DNA from: Acinetobacter sp. YWS30-1
GTDB taxonomy: Bacteria > Pseudomonadota > Gammaproteobacteria > Pseudomonadales > Moraxellaceae
Reading direction: 5' to 3'
Length of the DNA stretch: 64,000 nucleotides
Assembly: GCF_033558715.1 (NCBI RefSeq)
Contig: NZ_CP114606.1
Span: 1,488,001-1,552,000, forward strand
The notes under the pieces are model-generated. The model was not told where the DNA came from. It did no database searches and saw nothing but the letters and a program-made list of their open reading frames with translations. Below are positions 37,574-45,957 of this stretch, in pieces (position 1 is the stretch's first letter; each line of letters opens with the position of its first letter). The translations under genes and the position numbers were made by a program.

Positions 37574-38503
37574 TTAAAACTTAAGAATATTATCCCAGTA
37601 CGGCGGATCTCCAATTTCTTTTAAAATGAAATCAAGCACAGTTCTAACCTTTTGCGAACGAATTCTGTTTTCAGGAGAAACCAGATGAATCCCTATAGAA
37701 TAAGGCTCTACTGTACTGATCCAGTCAGGAAGAAGTTGAACCAGTTTATGTGTTTTGAAATAGTCTTCCGTAAAAATCCAGGTTGGAAATAATACAATCC
37801 CCCGTCCTTCCAATGCCGCATGTACCAGGACTTCTGCATTATTACTTCTTAAAGGCCCTTGTGGCTCAATTAAAATCGGAGTGTCATGCTCCTGTTGACG
37901 GAAATACCAGCGTTGGCTGCCTGAAACGCCCTTATACACCAGACATTGATGATTCTGAATCTCGTGTGGGGAATGTGGAGTTCCATATTTTTCAAGATAT
38001 GCAGGACTCGCACACAGTACATATTGTTGATCACAGACCTTGCGTGCAATTAATGCTGAATCCTGTAATGAGCCAATCCTTATCGCAATGTCTACGCCTT
38101 CTTGTACAGGATCAATAAAAGTATCCGTCAAGATCAGCTCGACTGAAAGATCCGGATAGCTATCATGCAATTTATTCACTATACGCGATATATGTAGCCT
38201 TCCCAACGCAACCGCTGTATTGATACGAATTAACCCTCTGATTGCATTTTTACCAGAAATTTCTTCATTGGCTAGATCTAGCGTATCAAGCACTTCCTTA
38301 ATTTGCACAAAGTACTTTTCTCCTATGTCAGTTAGCCGAACAGAGCGTGTATTACGATAAAAAAGTTGTTGCCCAATTTCCTGTTCAAGTTTGGAAATAA
38401 AACGAGATACTGAGGAAGATGGAACCTGAAAATGCTTTGCCGTAGCTGAAAAACTGCCTGTCGTTGCCACCATCACAAAATAGCGTAATGCATTGAGTTG
38501 CAT
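37574..38503 (-). CDS. LysR-family transcriptional regulator
   Basis: The product has 309 residues. The N-terminal LysR helix-turn-helix is clear (LRYFVMVATTGSFSATAKHFQVPSSSVSRFISKLEQ, residues 5-40), followed by a periplasmic-binding-protein-like effector domain (LILTDTFIDPVQEGVDIAIRIG). This matches the CrgA/AaeR-like subgroup that lacks a large C-terminal extension. It is divergent from the pair of YdcZ-like transporter genes across 134 bp and is the obvious candidate to control them. Confidence 0.93.
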   Translation of the reverse strand: MQLNALRYFVMVATTGSFSATAKHFQVPSSSVSRFISKLEQEIGQQLFYRNTRSVRLTDIGEKYFVQIKEVLDTLDLANEEISGKNAIRGLIRINTAVALGRLHISRIVNKLHDSYPDLSVELILTDTFIDPVQEGVDIAIRIGSLQDSALIARKVCDQQYVLCASPAYLEKYGTPHSPHEIQNHQCLVYKGVSGSQRWYFRQQEHDTPILIEPQGPLRSNNAEVLVHAALEGRGIVLFPTWIFTEDYFKTHKLVQLLPDWISTVEPYSIGIHLVSPENRIRSQKVRTVLDFILKEIGDPPYWDNILKF

Positions 38504-38637
38504 ACTTGATCTATCCCTGAATTTAATTCAATCATTTTATTATTGTCATAATAGCAATTATGTTTTGAAAAATTGCGGAATTGTAGCTTTTAAATAAGAG
38601 AATATAATTCGTTGCTTTCTTCCTTTGGAAAGCATAT

Positions 38638-39066
38638 ATGAAACAGTTGTGGATTTTCCCATTAGTCGTTCTTGCAGGTATGGGGTTATCTGTTGAAGCG
38701 GGTTTACTGGGTCCACTCGGGGAAGAAATTGGGCATTTCTGGGCGACCTTGGGAATTTTCGCGATCGGATCACTGCTCTTAACCTTGGGGTTGATCTTCA
38801 GCCGTCCAAAGCTTTCTCTCATGTTCAAGCAGCCACGGTGGCAACTGACTGGCGGTATATTAGGCCCTATATATGTAGTGGCTTTAACTGTAGCGACACC
38901 TCATATTGGCGTTGGCCTGACCATGGTGGGCATCCTGTTTGGCCAGGTTGCAACCAGTCTTATTATTGATCACTGGGGTTTGTTAGGTAGCCATAAACGG
39001 GCTGTAGACAAATATCGTATTGGCGCGCTGGTAGCTATTTTAGCTGCATTATGGCTTATTCAATAA
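38638..39066 (+). CDS. DMT-superfamily half transporter, YdcZ/DUF606 type (first)
   Basis: The product has 142 residues with about five transmembrane helices, half the size of a regular EamA carrier. Typical segments are QPRWQLTGGILGPIYVVALTVATPHIG and GQVATSLIIDHWGLLG. YdcZ proteins act as dimers; the second half-size copy 12 bp downstream suggests a heterodimer. Substrate unknown. TGGAAAG precedes the ATG. The LysR gene diverges. Confidence 0.9.
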   Translation: MKQLWIFPLVVLAGMGLSVEAGLLGPLGEEIGHFWATLGIFAIGSLLLTLGLIFSRPKLSLMFKQPRWQLTGGILGPIYVVALTVATPHIGVGLTMVGILFGQVATSLIIDHWGLLGSHKRAVDKYRIGALVAILAALWLIQ

Positions 39067-39078
39067 GGAAGCTTCTCC

Positions 39079-39543
39079 ATGATTTATATAATGTTATTAG
39101 TCGTTATTTTTGGCGGAGCAGTTTTATGTGCTCAATCTTCAATTAATGGTCGTTTGGGCGCTAAAGTAGGTGTATTAGAAAGTTCTTGGCTGACATTTGT
39201 CTTAGGTGCTCTAGTCAGTTTTCTAATCGCTTTCTTTCTTGAACCCAACCATGCATTGAATTTATTCACCGCACCAAGATGGCAATTAACAGGTGCATTT
39301 TTTGGCGTGGCCTATATGCTTACGATTGTATTTGCTATGCCTAGACTGGGCGCTGCTGCCACCACTGTCGCCGTCATTAGTGGCCAGTTATTAATGAGTC
39401 TGCTCATCGATCATTTTGGATGGTTGAATAATCCGGTGATTCATTTAGATGGATCCAGACTAGCAGCAATTGCCCTATTAGCTGTTGCACTATTTTTTAT
39501 CTATAAAAGTAATATTGCAGCCAAAGCACAAGCTGAAAATTAA
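39079..39543 (+). CDS. DMT-superfamily half transporter, YdcZ/DUF606 type (second)
   Basis: The product has 154 residues with five hydrophobic helices. It shares APRWQLTGAFFGVAYMLTIVFAMPRLG and GQLLMSLLIDHFGWL with its upstream neighbour, so the two are duplicated partners. The N-terminal GGAVLCAQSSINGRLGAKVG is also a DUF606 hallmark. It ends in a perfect terminator (39558-39590), closing a two-gene operon. Confidence 0.9.
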   Translation: MIYIMLLVVIFGGAVLCAQSSINGRLGAKVGVLESSWLTFVLGALVSFLIAFFLEPNHALNLFTAPRWQLTGAFFGVAYMLTIVFAMPRLGAAATTVAVISGQLLMSLLIDHFGWLNNPVIHLDGSRLAAIALLAVALFFIYKSNIAAKAQAEN

Positions 39544-39557
39544 GATACTGTGAAAGG

Positions 39558-39590
39558 AAAGAGATTTTAGGTTTTAAAATCTCTTTTTTT
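39558..39590 (+). terminator. Intrinsic terminator of the ydcZ-like pair
   Basis: AAAGAGATTTTA and TAAAATCTCTTT pair, followed by T5. Confidence 0.88.
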
Positions 39591-39663
39591 ATGAGCTCAT
39601 AAAGTTATTTTGAGGAATCTAAGGGTAATATTAGGCATAGTTCATAAGTCATTTCACTTAAGC

Positions 39664-40362
39664 ATGCATAATCAATTTTCAGGCAATAAACAAATTCGTG
39701 TAGTCTCAAACTTTTCAGAACTCGTTAATTCGGATTTTAAGGGTGCGATGAATGCGATTTGCTGGTCTAGAAATTTAGCGGGTGATTTTGCCGAGATCGT
39801 GAATAAGCTTCATTTACAGGAAAATATGACTGAAGTTTCAATTGATGATCTTATGAAACTCCAGCTGTCAGAAAGCGGTCATCTGGCAAGAAAGATTATC
39901 TTAGAAGATATACACCTACTGACTGACTACGGCGCTTCCCCTTCACTCAATCTGCTCAAATGCTATGAACGGGATAATGAGCTCGATTTCATTACTACAG
40001 ATGTCTATTCATTCCATGTCGATCGCTCTCCGATTGAAACAGATACTTTCTTATGTACCTATCATGGTGCTGCAAGCGATATCTTGCCTAATGATCAGGT
40101 GGAACAAAAGATTCTGATTCCAGAAATCAGGGCAAAGCTGAAAGAATTATATGATGGCCCAGAAGCCGGATTTGAAGGTTTTCTGGAAGAGTATTTCTTT
40201 GATCTGCATTATCAACCTAAGCCTAATGCAAAACCTGTAAATTTAGGTCAGGGACATCTTTGGCGATTGGCAGTCGATCATCCAGCCCAAAGAGCCCTAC
40301 CTTGTGTACATCGGGCTCCGGTTGAAAATGAGGGTGAATATCGATTGCTTTTGATTTGTTAA
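39664..40362 (+). CDS. DUF1826-like protein
   Basis: The ATG at 39664 gives 232 residues; an earlier TTG at 39610 is possible but less likely. DVYSFHVDRSPIETDTFLCTYHGAASD and GQGHLWRLAVDHPAQRALPCVHRAP follow the DUF1826 pattern: a conserved His-x-Asp, a second His, and a Cys/His near the C-terminus that may form a metal site. The His/Asp layout resembles non-haem iron enzymes, but that is inference. No signal peptide. It converges with the flavin reductase gene across a bidirectional hairpin. Confidence 0.6.
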   Translation: MHNQFSGNKQIRVVSNFSELVNSDFKGAMNAICWSRNLAGDFAEIVNKLHLQENMTEVSIDDLMKLQLSESGHLARKIILEDIHLLTDYGASPSLNLLKCYERDNELDFITTDVYSFHVDRSPIETDTFLCTYHGAASDILPNDQVEQKILIPEIRAKLKELYDGPEAGFEGFLEEYFFDLHYQPKPNAKPVNLGQGHLWRLAVDHPAQRALPCVHRAPVENEGEYRLLLIC

Positions 40363-40377
40363 ATTCGATACAAATCT

Positions 40378-40424
40378 TAAAAATGAGAAAATCCACATTA
40401 TCTTATTGTCATTTTTCTCATTTT
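40378..40424. terminator. Bidirectional terminator between converging genes
   Basis: AAAAATGAGAAA and TTTCTCATTTT pair across a 21-nt loop, serving the DUF1826-like gene (+) and the flavin reductase gene (-). Confidence 0.65.
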
Positions 40425-40427
40425 CAT

Positions 40428-40922
40428 TCAAGCAAATTCTAACTGTCCAACCGAATGGTAAGTACGATTAAAATACACCAGGCTCTGATCTTGTTCTCTC
40501 CGTTGAATCGCAACCACTCGACACATAAAGATACTATGTGTCCCTACTTGCTGGATATTCTCGATTTCACAGTCAAAACTCACTAATGCATCGCCTAGTA
40601 CAGGTGAGCCTGTTTTTAGTATTGTCCAAGAACCTAATTGAAATCTTCGTTCAGAACTGAATTTGCTGGATGCGAATGCATTAGAAATCTGTTCGTGCTG
40701 TGGACCTAAGACGTTCACTGACAAAATTTTGTTCTCAATAAAATGCACATGTGAACGAGATGACTGATTCATACAGACCAGCAATGTCGGTGGTGTATCA
40801 GTCACGCTGCATACTGCAGATGCCGTAAAACCATGCATTCCTGTCTCACCCGAGGTTGTAATGACATTCACTGCTGTGGTGAGTAAGGACATGGCATTTC
40901 TAAAGTCAGTCGCTTCAATCAT
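40428..40922 (-). CDS. Flavin reductase-like protein linked to mesX-mesD
   Basis: The product has 164 residues, a flavin-reductase-like (split-barrel FMN-binding) protein. TTAVNVITTSGETGMHGFTASAVCSVTDTPPTLLVCMNQSSRSH is the family signature (T-x-x-x-x-x-G-x-x-G-x-T-a-s-s). Homologues supply reduced FMN or FAD to two-component monooxygenases. It is the third gene of a minus-strand set with mesX and mesD, 87 bp after mesD. Because MesD activity is known to need oxygen and the DUF1852 protein, this reductase is a plausible flavin donor (inference). Confidence 0.88.
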   Translation of the reverse strand: MIEATDFRNAMSLLTTAVNVITTSGETGMHGFTASAVCSVTDTPPTLLVCMNQSSRSHVHFIENKILSVNVLGPQHEQISNAFASSKFSSERRFQLGSWTILKTGSPVLGDALVSFDCEIENIQQVGTHSIFMCRVVAIQRREQDQSLVYFNRTYHSVGQLEFA

Positions 40923-41009
40923 CTCTTAAATCCCTAATTGACTATCGCTTTGATGAAGAGCGGTAAAAGTACATGTATTCCTTATACAGCTCTTAAGACA
41001 AATGAATAC

Positions 41010-42038
41010 TCAGGCTGTCAGTTCTTGACGAACAATAGCTGCGCCAGCACTTAAAGCATTCAGTTTGCCTTGTGCGACTTGACGCGATAAAGGTGCCATA
41101 CCACAGTTGGTTGAAGGATACAGCTTGTCAGCATCCACGAACTGAAGCGCCTTTCGTAAAGTATCTGCAACCTGTTCTGGTGTTTCAATTTGATTGGTTG
41201 CGACATCTATGGCGCCGACCATGACTTTTTTGCCACGAATCAATTCAATCAGATCCATTGGTACATGAGAGTTTTGGCATTCAAGTGAAACAATGTCGAT
41301 CTTAGACTTTTGCAGTTTCGGAAAAATTGCTTCGTATTGGCGCCACTCTGAACCTAGAGTCTTTTTCCAGTCCGTATTGGCTTTGATACCGTAACCATAG
41401 CAGATGTGTACTGCTGTTTCACATTTCAAACCTTCAAGCGCTCGTTCTAATGTGGCAATGCCCCAGTCATTTACTTCATCAAAGAATACATTAAATGCAG
41501 GCTCATCAAACTGGATGATATCTACACCTGCTGCTTCGAGTTCAAGTGCTTCCTGATTCAGGATTTTTGCAAATTCCCAAGCCAGTTTTTCACGGCTCTT
41601 ATAATGAGCATCATAAAGCGTATCGATCATGGTCATTGGACCCGGCAACGCCCATTTGATTGGCTGCTTAGTTTGACTACGCAAGAACTTGGCATCATCT
41701 ACAAATACAGGTTTCTTGCGAGCGACAGCACCCACGACGGATGGCACACTCGCATCATAGCGATTTCGAATACGCACCGTCTCACGCTTTTCGAAATCCA
41801 CACCTTCCAGATGTTCAATAAAGGTGGTCACGAAGTGCTGACGGGTTTGTTCGCCATCACTGACGATATCAATGCCTGCCTGTAGTTGCTCATGTAGGGA
41901 CAAGCTCAAAGCATCTCGCTTGGCTTCAAGGAGCTGCTCGCCTTCCAGTTTCCAGGGTGACCAAAGTTGCTCAGGTTCGGCAAGCCAAGACGGTTTCGGC
42001 AAGCTGCCAGCTGTAGATGTTGGGAGTAAAATGCTCAT
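41010..42038 (-). CDS. mesD: Core methionine synthase MesD (folate- and B12-independent)
   Basis: The product has 342 residues: only the C-terminal catalytic domain of MetE, without the folate-binding half. All zinc ligands are present: His211 and Cys213 in HICYGYG, Glu253 in SLECQNS and Cys312 in STNCGM. IQFDEPAF, the homocysteine-site motif, is at about 176. The MesD family of aerobic bacteria is reported to make methionine without methyl-folate or cobalamin, needing oxygen and its DUF1852 partner. That partner is the gene immediately upstream here. The methyl donor is still unknown to me. Confidence 0.92.
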   Translation of the reverse strand: MSILLPTSTAGSLPKPSWLAEPEQLWSPWKLEGEQLLEAKRDALSLSLHEQLQAGIDIVSDGEQTRQHFVTTFIEHLEGVDFEKRETVRIRNRYDASVPSVVGAVARKKPVFVDDAKFLRSQTKQPIKWALPGPMTMIDTLYDAHYKSREKLAWEFAKILNQEALELEAAGVDIIQFDEPAFNVFFDEVNDWGIATLERALEGLKCETAVHICYGYGIKANTDWKKTLGSEWRQYEAIFPKLQKSKIDIVSLECQNSHVPMDLIELIRGKKVMVGAIDVATNQIETPEQVADTLRKALQFVDADKLYPSTNCGMAPLSRQVAQGKLNALSAGAAIVRQELTA

Positions 42039-42080
42039 GTCTAATCTTCTATCTCTATATTCGTTAATTTATTTCTTCAT

Positions 42081-43079
42081 TCAGGCAGCATGCTCTTGAT
42101 GAGCATTGTCTACAGTAAAATTTGCAGCCCAATTTTCAAGAATGTCTTTATACGGCTTAATAAAATTTTCTTCCGTCCATTTGCCCTGCTTAACCGCTAA
42201 TTGACTACGCTCTACACGGTCGTAAACGATTTGTGTCAACGAATAATCCTGATAATTTAAGCTTGGTTGATAGATCAAACCTGCAGGCGAATTGGTGTTG
42301 TAAATTTCAGGACGATAAATCTTCTGGAAACTTTCCATAGTACTGATCGCACTGATAAGTTCGAAGTCCGTGTAATCACGCAATAAGTCACCGGCAAAAT
42401 AGAATGCCAACGGCGCATTGCCATGTTCAGGATTGAAATAGCGAACGCTTAAGCCCATCTTCTTGAAGTATGCATCTGTACGTGAATAATCATCATTTTT
42501 ATATTCCACACCGAGTACAGGATGCACATGTGCAGTACGGTAATAGGTTTTCGTGGTAGATACACTCAGGCAAATCACCGGCTGTTTCTTAAACTCGGCT
42601 TTAAACACATCTGAATGAATTAAATGCTGATAAAGTTTGCCGTGCAAATCACCAAAGTCGTCAAGCTTTGCATCAGTTTTATCGCTGATGGATGGCAATA
42701 CAACGCTAAAGTCATAATCACGTACATAAGATGAAAAGCTATTGCCAATCATGCCTTCAATGCGCTCATTGGTTTTATGATCAATGACGGTACTTTTCAG
42801 CATTTCGATAAATGGGAAAGTTTGACCATTGCCTTCAACATCAAGTTCCGCAGAGATAATGTCAATTTCAAGGGAATAACGGTCGCCTTTGGGATTATCA
42901 CTTGTTGCTAATGAATTAAGACGATGATTAATCATGGCCAAAGTTCTGCGCAGATTTTCCTGTCGACTTTCACCACGTGCCAGATTAGCAAAGTTTGTGG
43001 TTAAACGTGTGTTGTCTGCTGGTTGATAATTTTCATCGAAACGGATGCGCTTGATTGAGCATGTAAATTGATTATCCAT
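42081..43079 (-). CDS. mesX: MesX (DUF1852), partner required by MesD
   Basis: The product has 332 residues. It opens MDNQFTCSIKRIRFDENYQPADNTRLTTNFANLARGE, the DUF1852 start, and later CLSVSTTKTYYRTAHVHPVLGVEYKN and YIYRPEIYNTNSP-like stretches that hold several His, Tyr and Glu residues suitable for metal or flavin chemistry. Known requirement: MesD-type methionine synthesis fails without DUF1852 and oxygen. It precedes mesD by 42 bp on the same strand, with the flavin reductase third, so all three are probably one transcript. Its reaction is not established. Confidence 0.9.
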   Translation of the reverse strand: MDNQFTCSIKRIRFDENYQPADNTRLTTNFANLARGESRQENLRRTLAMINHRLNSLATSDNPKGDRYSLEIDIISAELDVEGNGQTFPFIEMLKSTVIDHKTNERIEGMIGNSFSSYVRDYDFSVVLPSISDKTDAKLDDFGDLHGKLYQHLIHSDVFKAEFKKQPVICLSVSTTKTYYRTAHVHPVLGVEYKNDDYSRTDAYFKKMGLSVRYFNPEHGNAPLAFYFAGDLLRDYTDFELISAISTMESFQKIYRPEIYNTNSPAGLIYQPSLNYQDYSLTQIVYDRVERSQLAVKQGKWTEENFIKPYKDILENWAANFTVDNAHQEHAA

Positions 43080-43362
43080 GGAGATTCACTATCCTAAATT
43101 TTTAAATAAAGCCAAATTTCTGTATAACTTCATTTAAACGTGAATCTAGAGATGAGTAAAACGATATAAATTCAGTAAAAGATGAGAGAAATTCACTATA
43201 GATGAATTAATTGTATGAATACTTACTCAAAATTAAATAGAACAAAATACAGTTTCTCATTCAAAAATAAATATAGATCGCCTTTTATAAAAATGAGTTA
43301 TCAATTTAATTTTAAAGGTAAAAATTATTGATGTGTCTTTCAATTGGCTCTTGCTGTAGCAC

Positions 43363-44055
43363 CTAGTTTGCATCATTTATTTTAACAACACACAACTTCT
43401 GCGTATAAGCAGAACCGACATCGATATAGTGGCAATTATCAATTTGAGTATGGTTTTTTACAATCGTATGACCCAGATAGATCTCATCGATATTTTTAAC
43501 GGTTCCATAGCGATAAGAATGATTGCGAATTCTCCCTCTACCCCAAAGAGCATTGGTATATGCTGAAGTTAAGCCTGGAATTCTATTTTCACCTTTTGCA
43601 ATTTTCTTTTTAAATACATTCCAGTCATTAAGCGCAATATTTGCGTGTAAAATGCCAATCTTTTTATACTCGAGGTTTAGTTCAATGGCCAAAGGAAGTG
43701 CAGAAAAAATTTCACTGAGTTCATCCTGTTTTTCGGTTGATAAAAGATAGAACCACTCACCACCATTCTGCGCATGCATATCTTGAATCCATGCATCGTC
43801 ACGGCCCTTGATACACATTTCCTCATGATTGCCGCGAACACAATAAAACCAGGGCTGACTTAGCAATGAAACGCATTCCAGGTTTTCATTACCACGATCG
43901 ACCAGATCTCCGGTACAAATCAGTAGATCTTTCTCAAAATTAAAATGAACTTTCTCTAATTCTTGCATGAGCAAGCTATAACAACCATGCAGATCTCCAA
44001 CCACATATATGGCAGAGAAATCAGATCCATCAATTACCTTAGTTAAAGTGTTCAT
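43363..44055 (-). CDS. PrpA/PphA-like metallophosphoesterase
   Basis: The product has 230 residues. It has the full serine/threonine protein phosphatase (PPP family) motif set: VVGDLHGCY (GDxHG), CTGDLVDRGNENL (GDxVDRG), VRGNHEEM (GNHE), then histidines in ILHANI and LGHTIV. It binds two metal ions and removes phosphate from proteins or small phosphoesters. Size matches E. coli PphA/PphB. There is no membrane segment. It is a single-gene unit starting just downstream of the candidate small RNA region. Confidence 0.92.
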   Translation of the reverse strand: MNTLTKVIDGSDFSAIYVVGDLHGCYSLLMQELEKVHFNFEKDLLICTGDLVDRGNENLECVSLLSQPWFYCVRGNHEEMCIKGRDDAWIQDMHAQNGGEWFYLLSTEKQDELSEIFSALPLAIELNLEYKKIGILHANIALNDWNVFKKKIAKGENRIPGLTSAYTNALWGRGRIRNHSYRYGTVKNIDEIYLGHTIVKNHTQIDNCHYIDVGSAYTQKLCVVKINDAN

Positions 44056-44264
44056 AAGTATCTTCTATAACATGGAACCCTGTCTGCCAAACCTGAAGCA
44101 AAAGATGATTTTTTAACATTATTTATCTACTACAATTAAATTATTTTTAGTCATAAAGCCCTTTGTAAAATATAGGAAAGTTCACATAATGTTAACTTTT
44201 GTATAAATATATTATTTTTTTGTAAGTTTAAGCTTACATCGATTGGAGCAAATACTCTATATCC

Positions 44265-44448
44265 TGTTTCCTCAATTTTTGACATTATGTTTCACATAAA
44301 GAGTCAGCAAGGAAAGCTGATAATAATCGCATTACAATGATAATAAAGTCGAAAGACAGCGAACTTACTGGGATGGTAAGTGATAAAAGTAGAGACTACA
44401 GCCGCTAAGCCTTATAGTTTTGGGAGAGACTATAAGGCTTTTATTTTA
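44265..44448 (+). ncRNA. Candidate small RNA ending in an intrinsic terminator
   Basis: The region 44056-44463 has no gene, and both flanking genes are on the minus strand. Yet a strong terminator (AAGCCTTATAGT/ACTATAAGGCTT then TTTTATTTTATT) points rightward at 44407-44448. Upstream are two more hairpins: AGC...GCT near 44305-44320 and ACTTAC-TGGGATG-GTAAGT at 44363-44381. A TTACAT...TATATC promoter-like pair near 44234-44263 would start a transcript of about 180 nt. The boundaries are estimates. Confidence 0.45.
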
Positions 44449-44463
44449 TTAGCATCTACTTAT

Positions 44464-45780
44464 TTATTGATTCGGTGATACTCGCCAAATCACGTTCCCT
44501 ACATCATCAGCAACTAATATTGCGCCTTGAGCATCTGTAGCTACACCCACAGGCCGACCAAATGCATCTCCATTTTTGCTTAAAAATCCGGTCAGAACCT
44601 CTTGAGGCTGACTAGAAGGCTGACCATTTTGAAATGGCACAAAAATAACTTTATAACCACTATGAGGTTTCCTATTCCAGGAACCATGCTGGCCAATGAG
44701 TGCACCATCACGATATTGGGATATTAAATTAGCCTTATAAAATGTTAGTCCCAAAGAGGCAGTATGATTCCCCAATGCATAATCTGGCTTAATTGCTTTC
44801 GCGACCAGTTCAGGCTTTTGCGGTTTTACCCGGGTATCCACATGCTGGCCATAATAACTATAAGGCCAGCCATAAAAAGCGCCATCTTTTACTGAGGTCA
44901 TATAATCAGGAACCAGATCATTGCCCAGCTCATCACGCTCATTCACTACAGTCCATAAGGCTCCACTCTGAGGCTGCCAGTCCATGCCATTGGGATTACG
45001 CAGGCCTGTAGCAAACGGCCGGACTTGACCTGTAGAAAGGTCCAATTCCATGATCAGGGCGCGTCCTTCTTCCTGAGCTATGCCATTTTCAGCCACATTA
45101 CTATTGGAGCCTACCGTAATGTAGAGCTTCGTGCCTGCAGGATTGGCAATAACATTTTTCGTCCAGTGATGATTTAAAGGGCCTGCAGGCAAGTCTAATA
45201 CATTAGTTCCTTTTTCTTTGATCTGGGTCATACCGGGCTGATAAGAGAATCGAACTAAGGCATCTGTATTTGCGACATAAAGCATATTACCCACTAAGGT
45301 CATTCCAAACGGCGAGTTTAAATTTTGCAGAAATACCGTTTTCTGGTCAGCAATGCCGTCTTGATTACTGTCACGCAGCAGGCTAATACGGTTGGCGCTT
45401 GGATAGGATGATCCTGCTCTTCTCATCACCATTTTCATGATTTTACCTTTAATCCCTTTACTGTCTTCAGGCTTAGGTGGAGCATCAGTTTCAGCTACCA
45501 GTACATCTCCATTCGGCAATACATATAACCAGCGCGGGTGTTGAAGGCCTTGTGCGAATGCTTGCACTTTTAAACCTGGTGCTGGCGTCGGCATGACACC
45601 TTCAGACCAACCTTTTGCAGGGGCAATGTTGACGACCGGAAACAGTCTTGATTTTGGTTCAGGTAAAGACGGCTGAGCGCCATAACTATCTGTTACAGGT
45701 GTTTTGGATGAAACTGTACAGCCGGTAAATGCCAATATGATTACGGTACTTAAGGCTGATAGGAGAAATTGAGCCGCCAT
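44464..45780 (-). CDS. Sorbosone dehydrogenase-like PQQ protein (lipoprotein)
   Basis: The product has 438 residues. The N-terminus has a hydrophobic stretch ending in FTGC, a likely lipobox, so it should be anchored to an envelope membrane. The rest is a six-bladed soluble-glucose-dehydrogenase-like propeller: [84 protein letters not shown]. The His of NHHWTKN is the expected catalytic base, and ERDELG and GSWNR lie near the quinone site. It likely oxidises an aldose or similar sugar. It is a second potential user of imported PQQ in the window. Confidence 0.85.
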   Translation of the reverse strand: MAAQFLLSALSTVIILAFTGCTVSSKTPVTDSYGAQPSLPEPKSRLFPVVNIAPAKGWSEGVMPTPAPGLKVQAFAQGLQHPRWLYVLPNGDVLVAETDAPPKPEDSKGIKGKIMKMVMRRAGSSYPSANRISLLRDSNQDGIADQKTVFLQNLNSPFGMTLVGNMLYVANTDALVRFSYQPGMTQIKEKGTNVLDLPAGPLNHHWTKNVIANPAGTKLYITVGSNSNVAENGIAQEEGRALIMELDLSTGQVRPFATGLRNPNGMDWQPQSGALWTVVNERDELGNDLVPDYMTSVKDGAFYGWPYSYYGQHVDTRVKPQKPELVAKAIKPDYALGNHTASLGLTFYKANLISQYRDGALIGQHGSWNRKPHSGYKVIFVPFQNGQPSSQPQEVLTGFLSKNGDAFGRPVGVATDAQGAILVADDVGNVIWRVSPNQ

Positions 45781-45957
45781 GGTATTTCCTTGCTTTTTGT
45801 TTTTATCTCTCCCATTTTAAAAGGTGGTTGAAATCGTAATGATATAGTTCTTGTAGTTTCTGGTTGTGGATTGATTGCCGTAAATATACTAGTGACGCAA
45901 GTTGCCTAAAGCATAGAACGCTGTCTAATTTTTTTACTTATATTCACTCCAACCTTC

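Noticed and set aside
44406..44448. Hairpin as terminator of the sorbosone-dehydrogenase-like gene (minus strand)
   Set aside because: The T-run follows the stem on the plus strand only, so it cannot serve the leftward gene well; reported as the end of a candidate sRNA instead.
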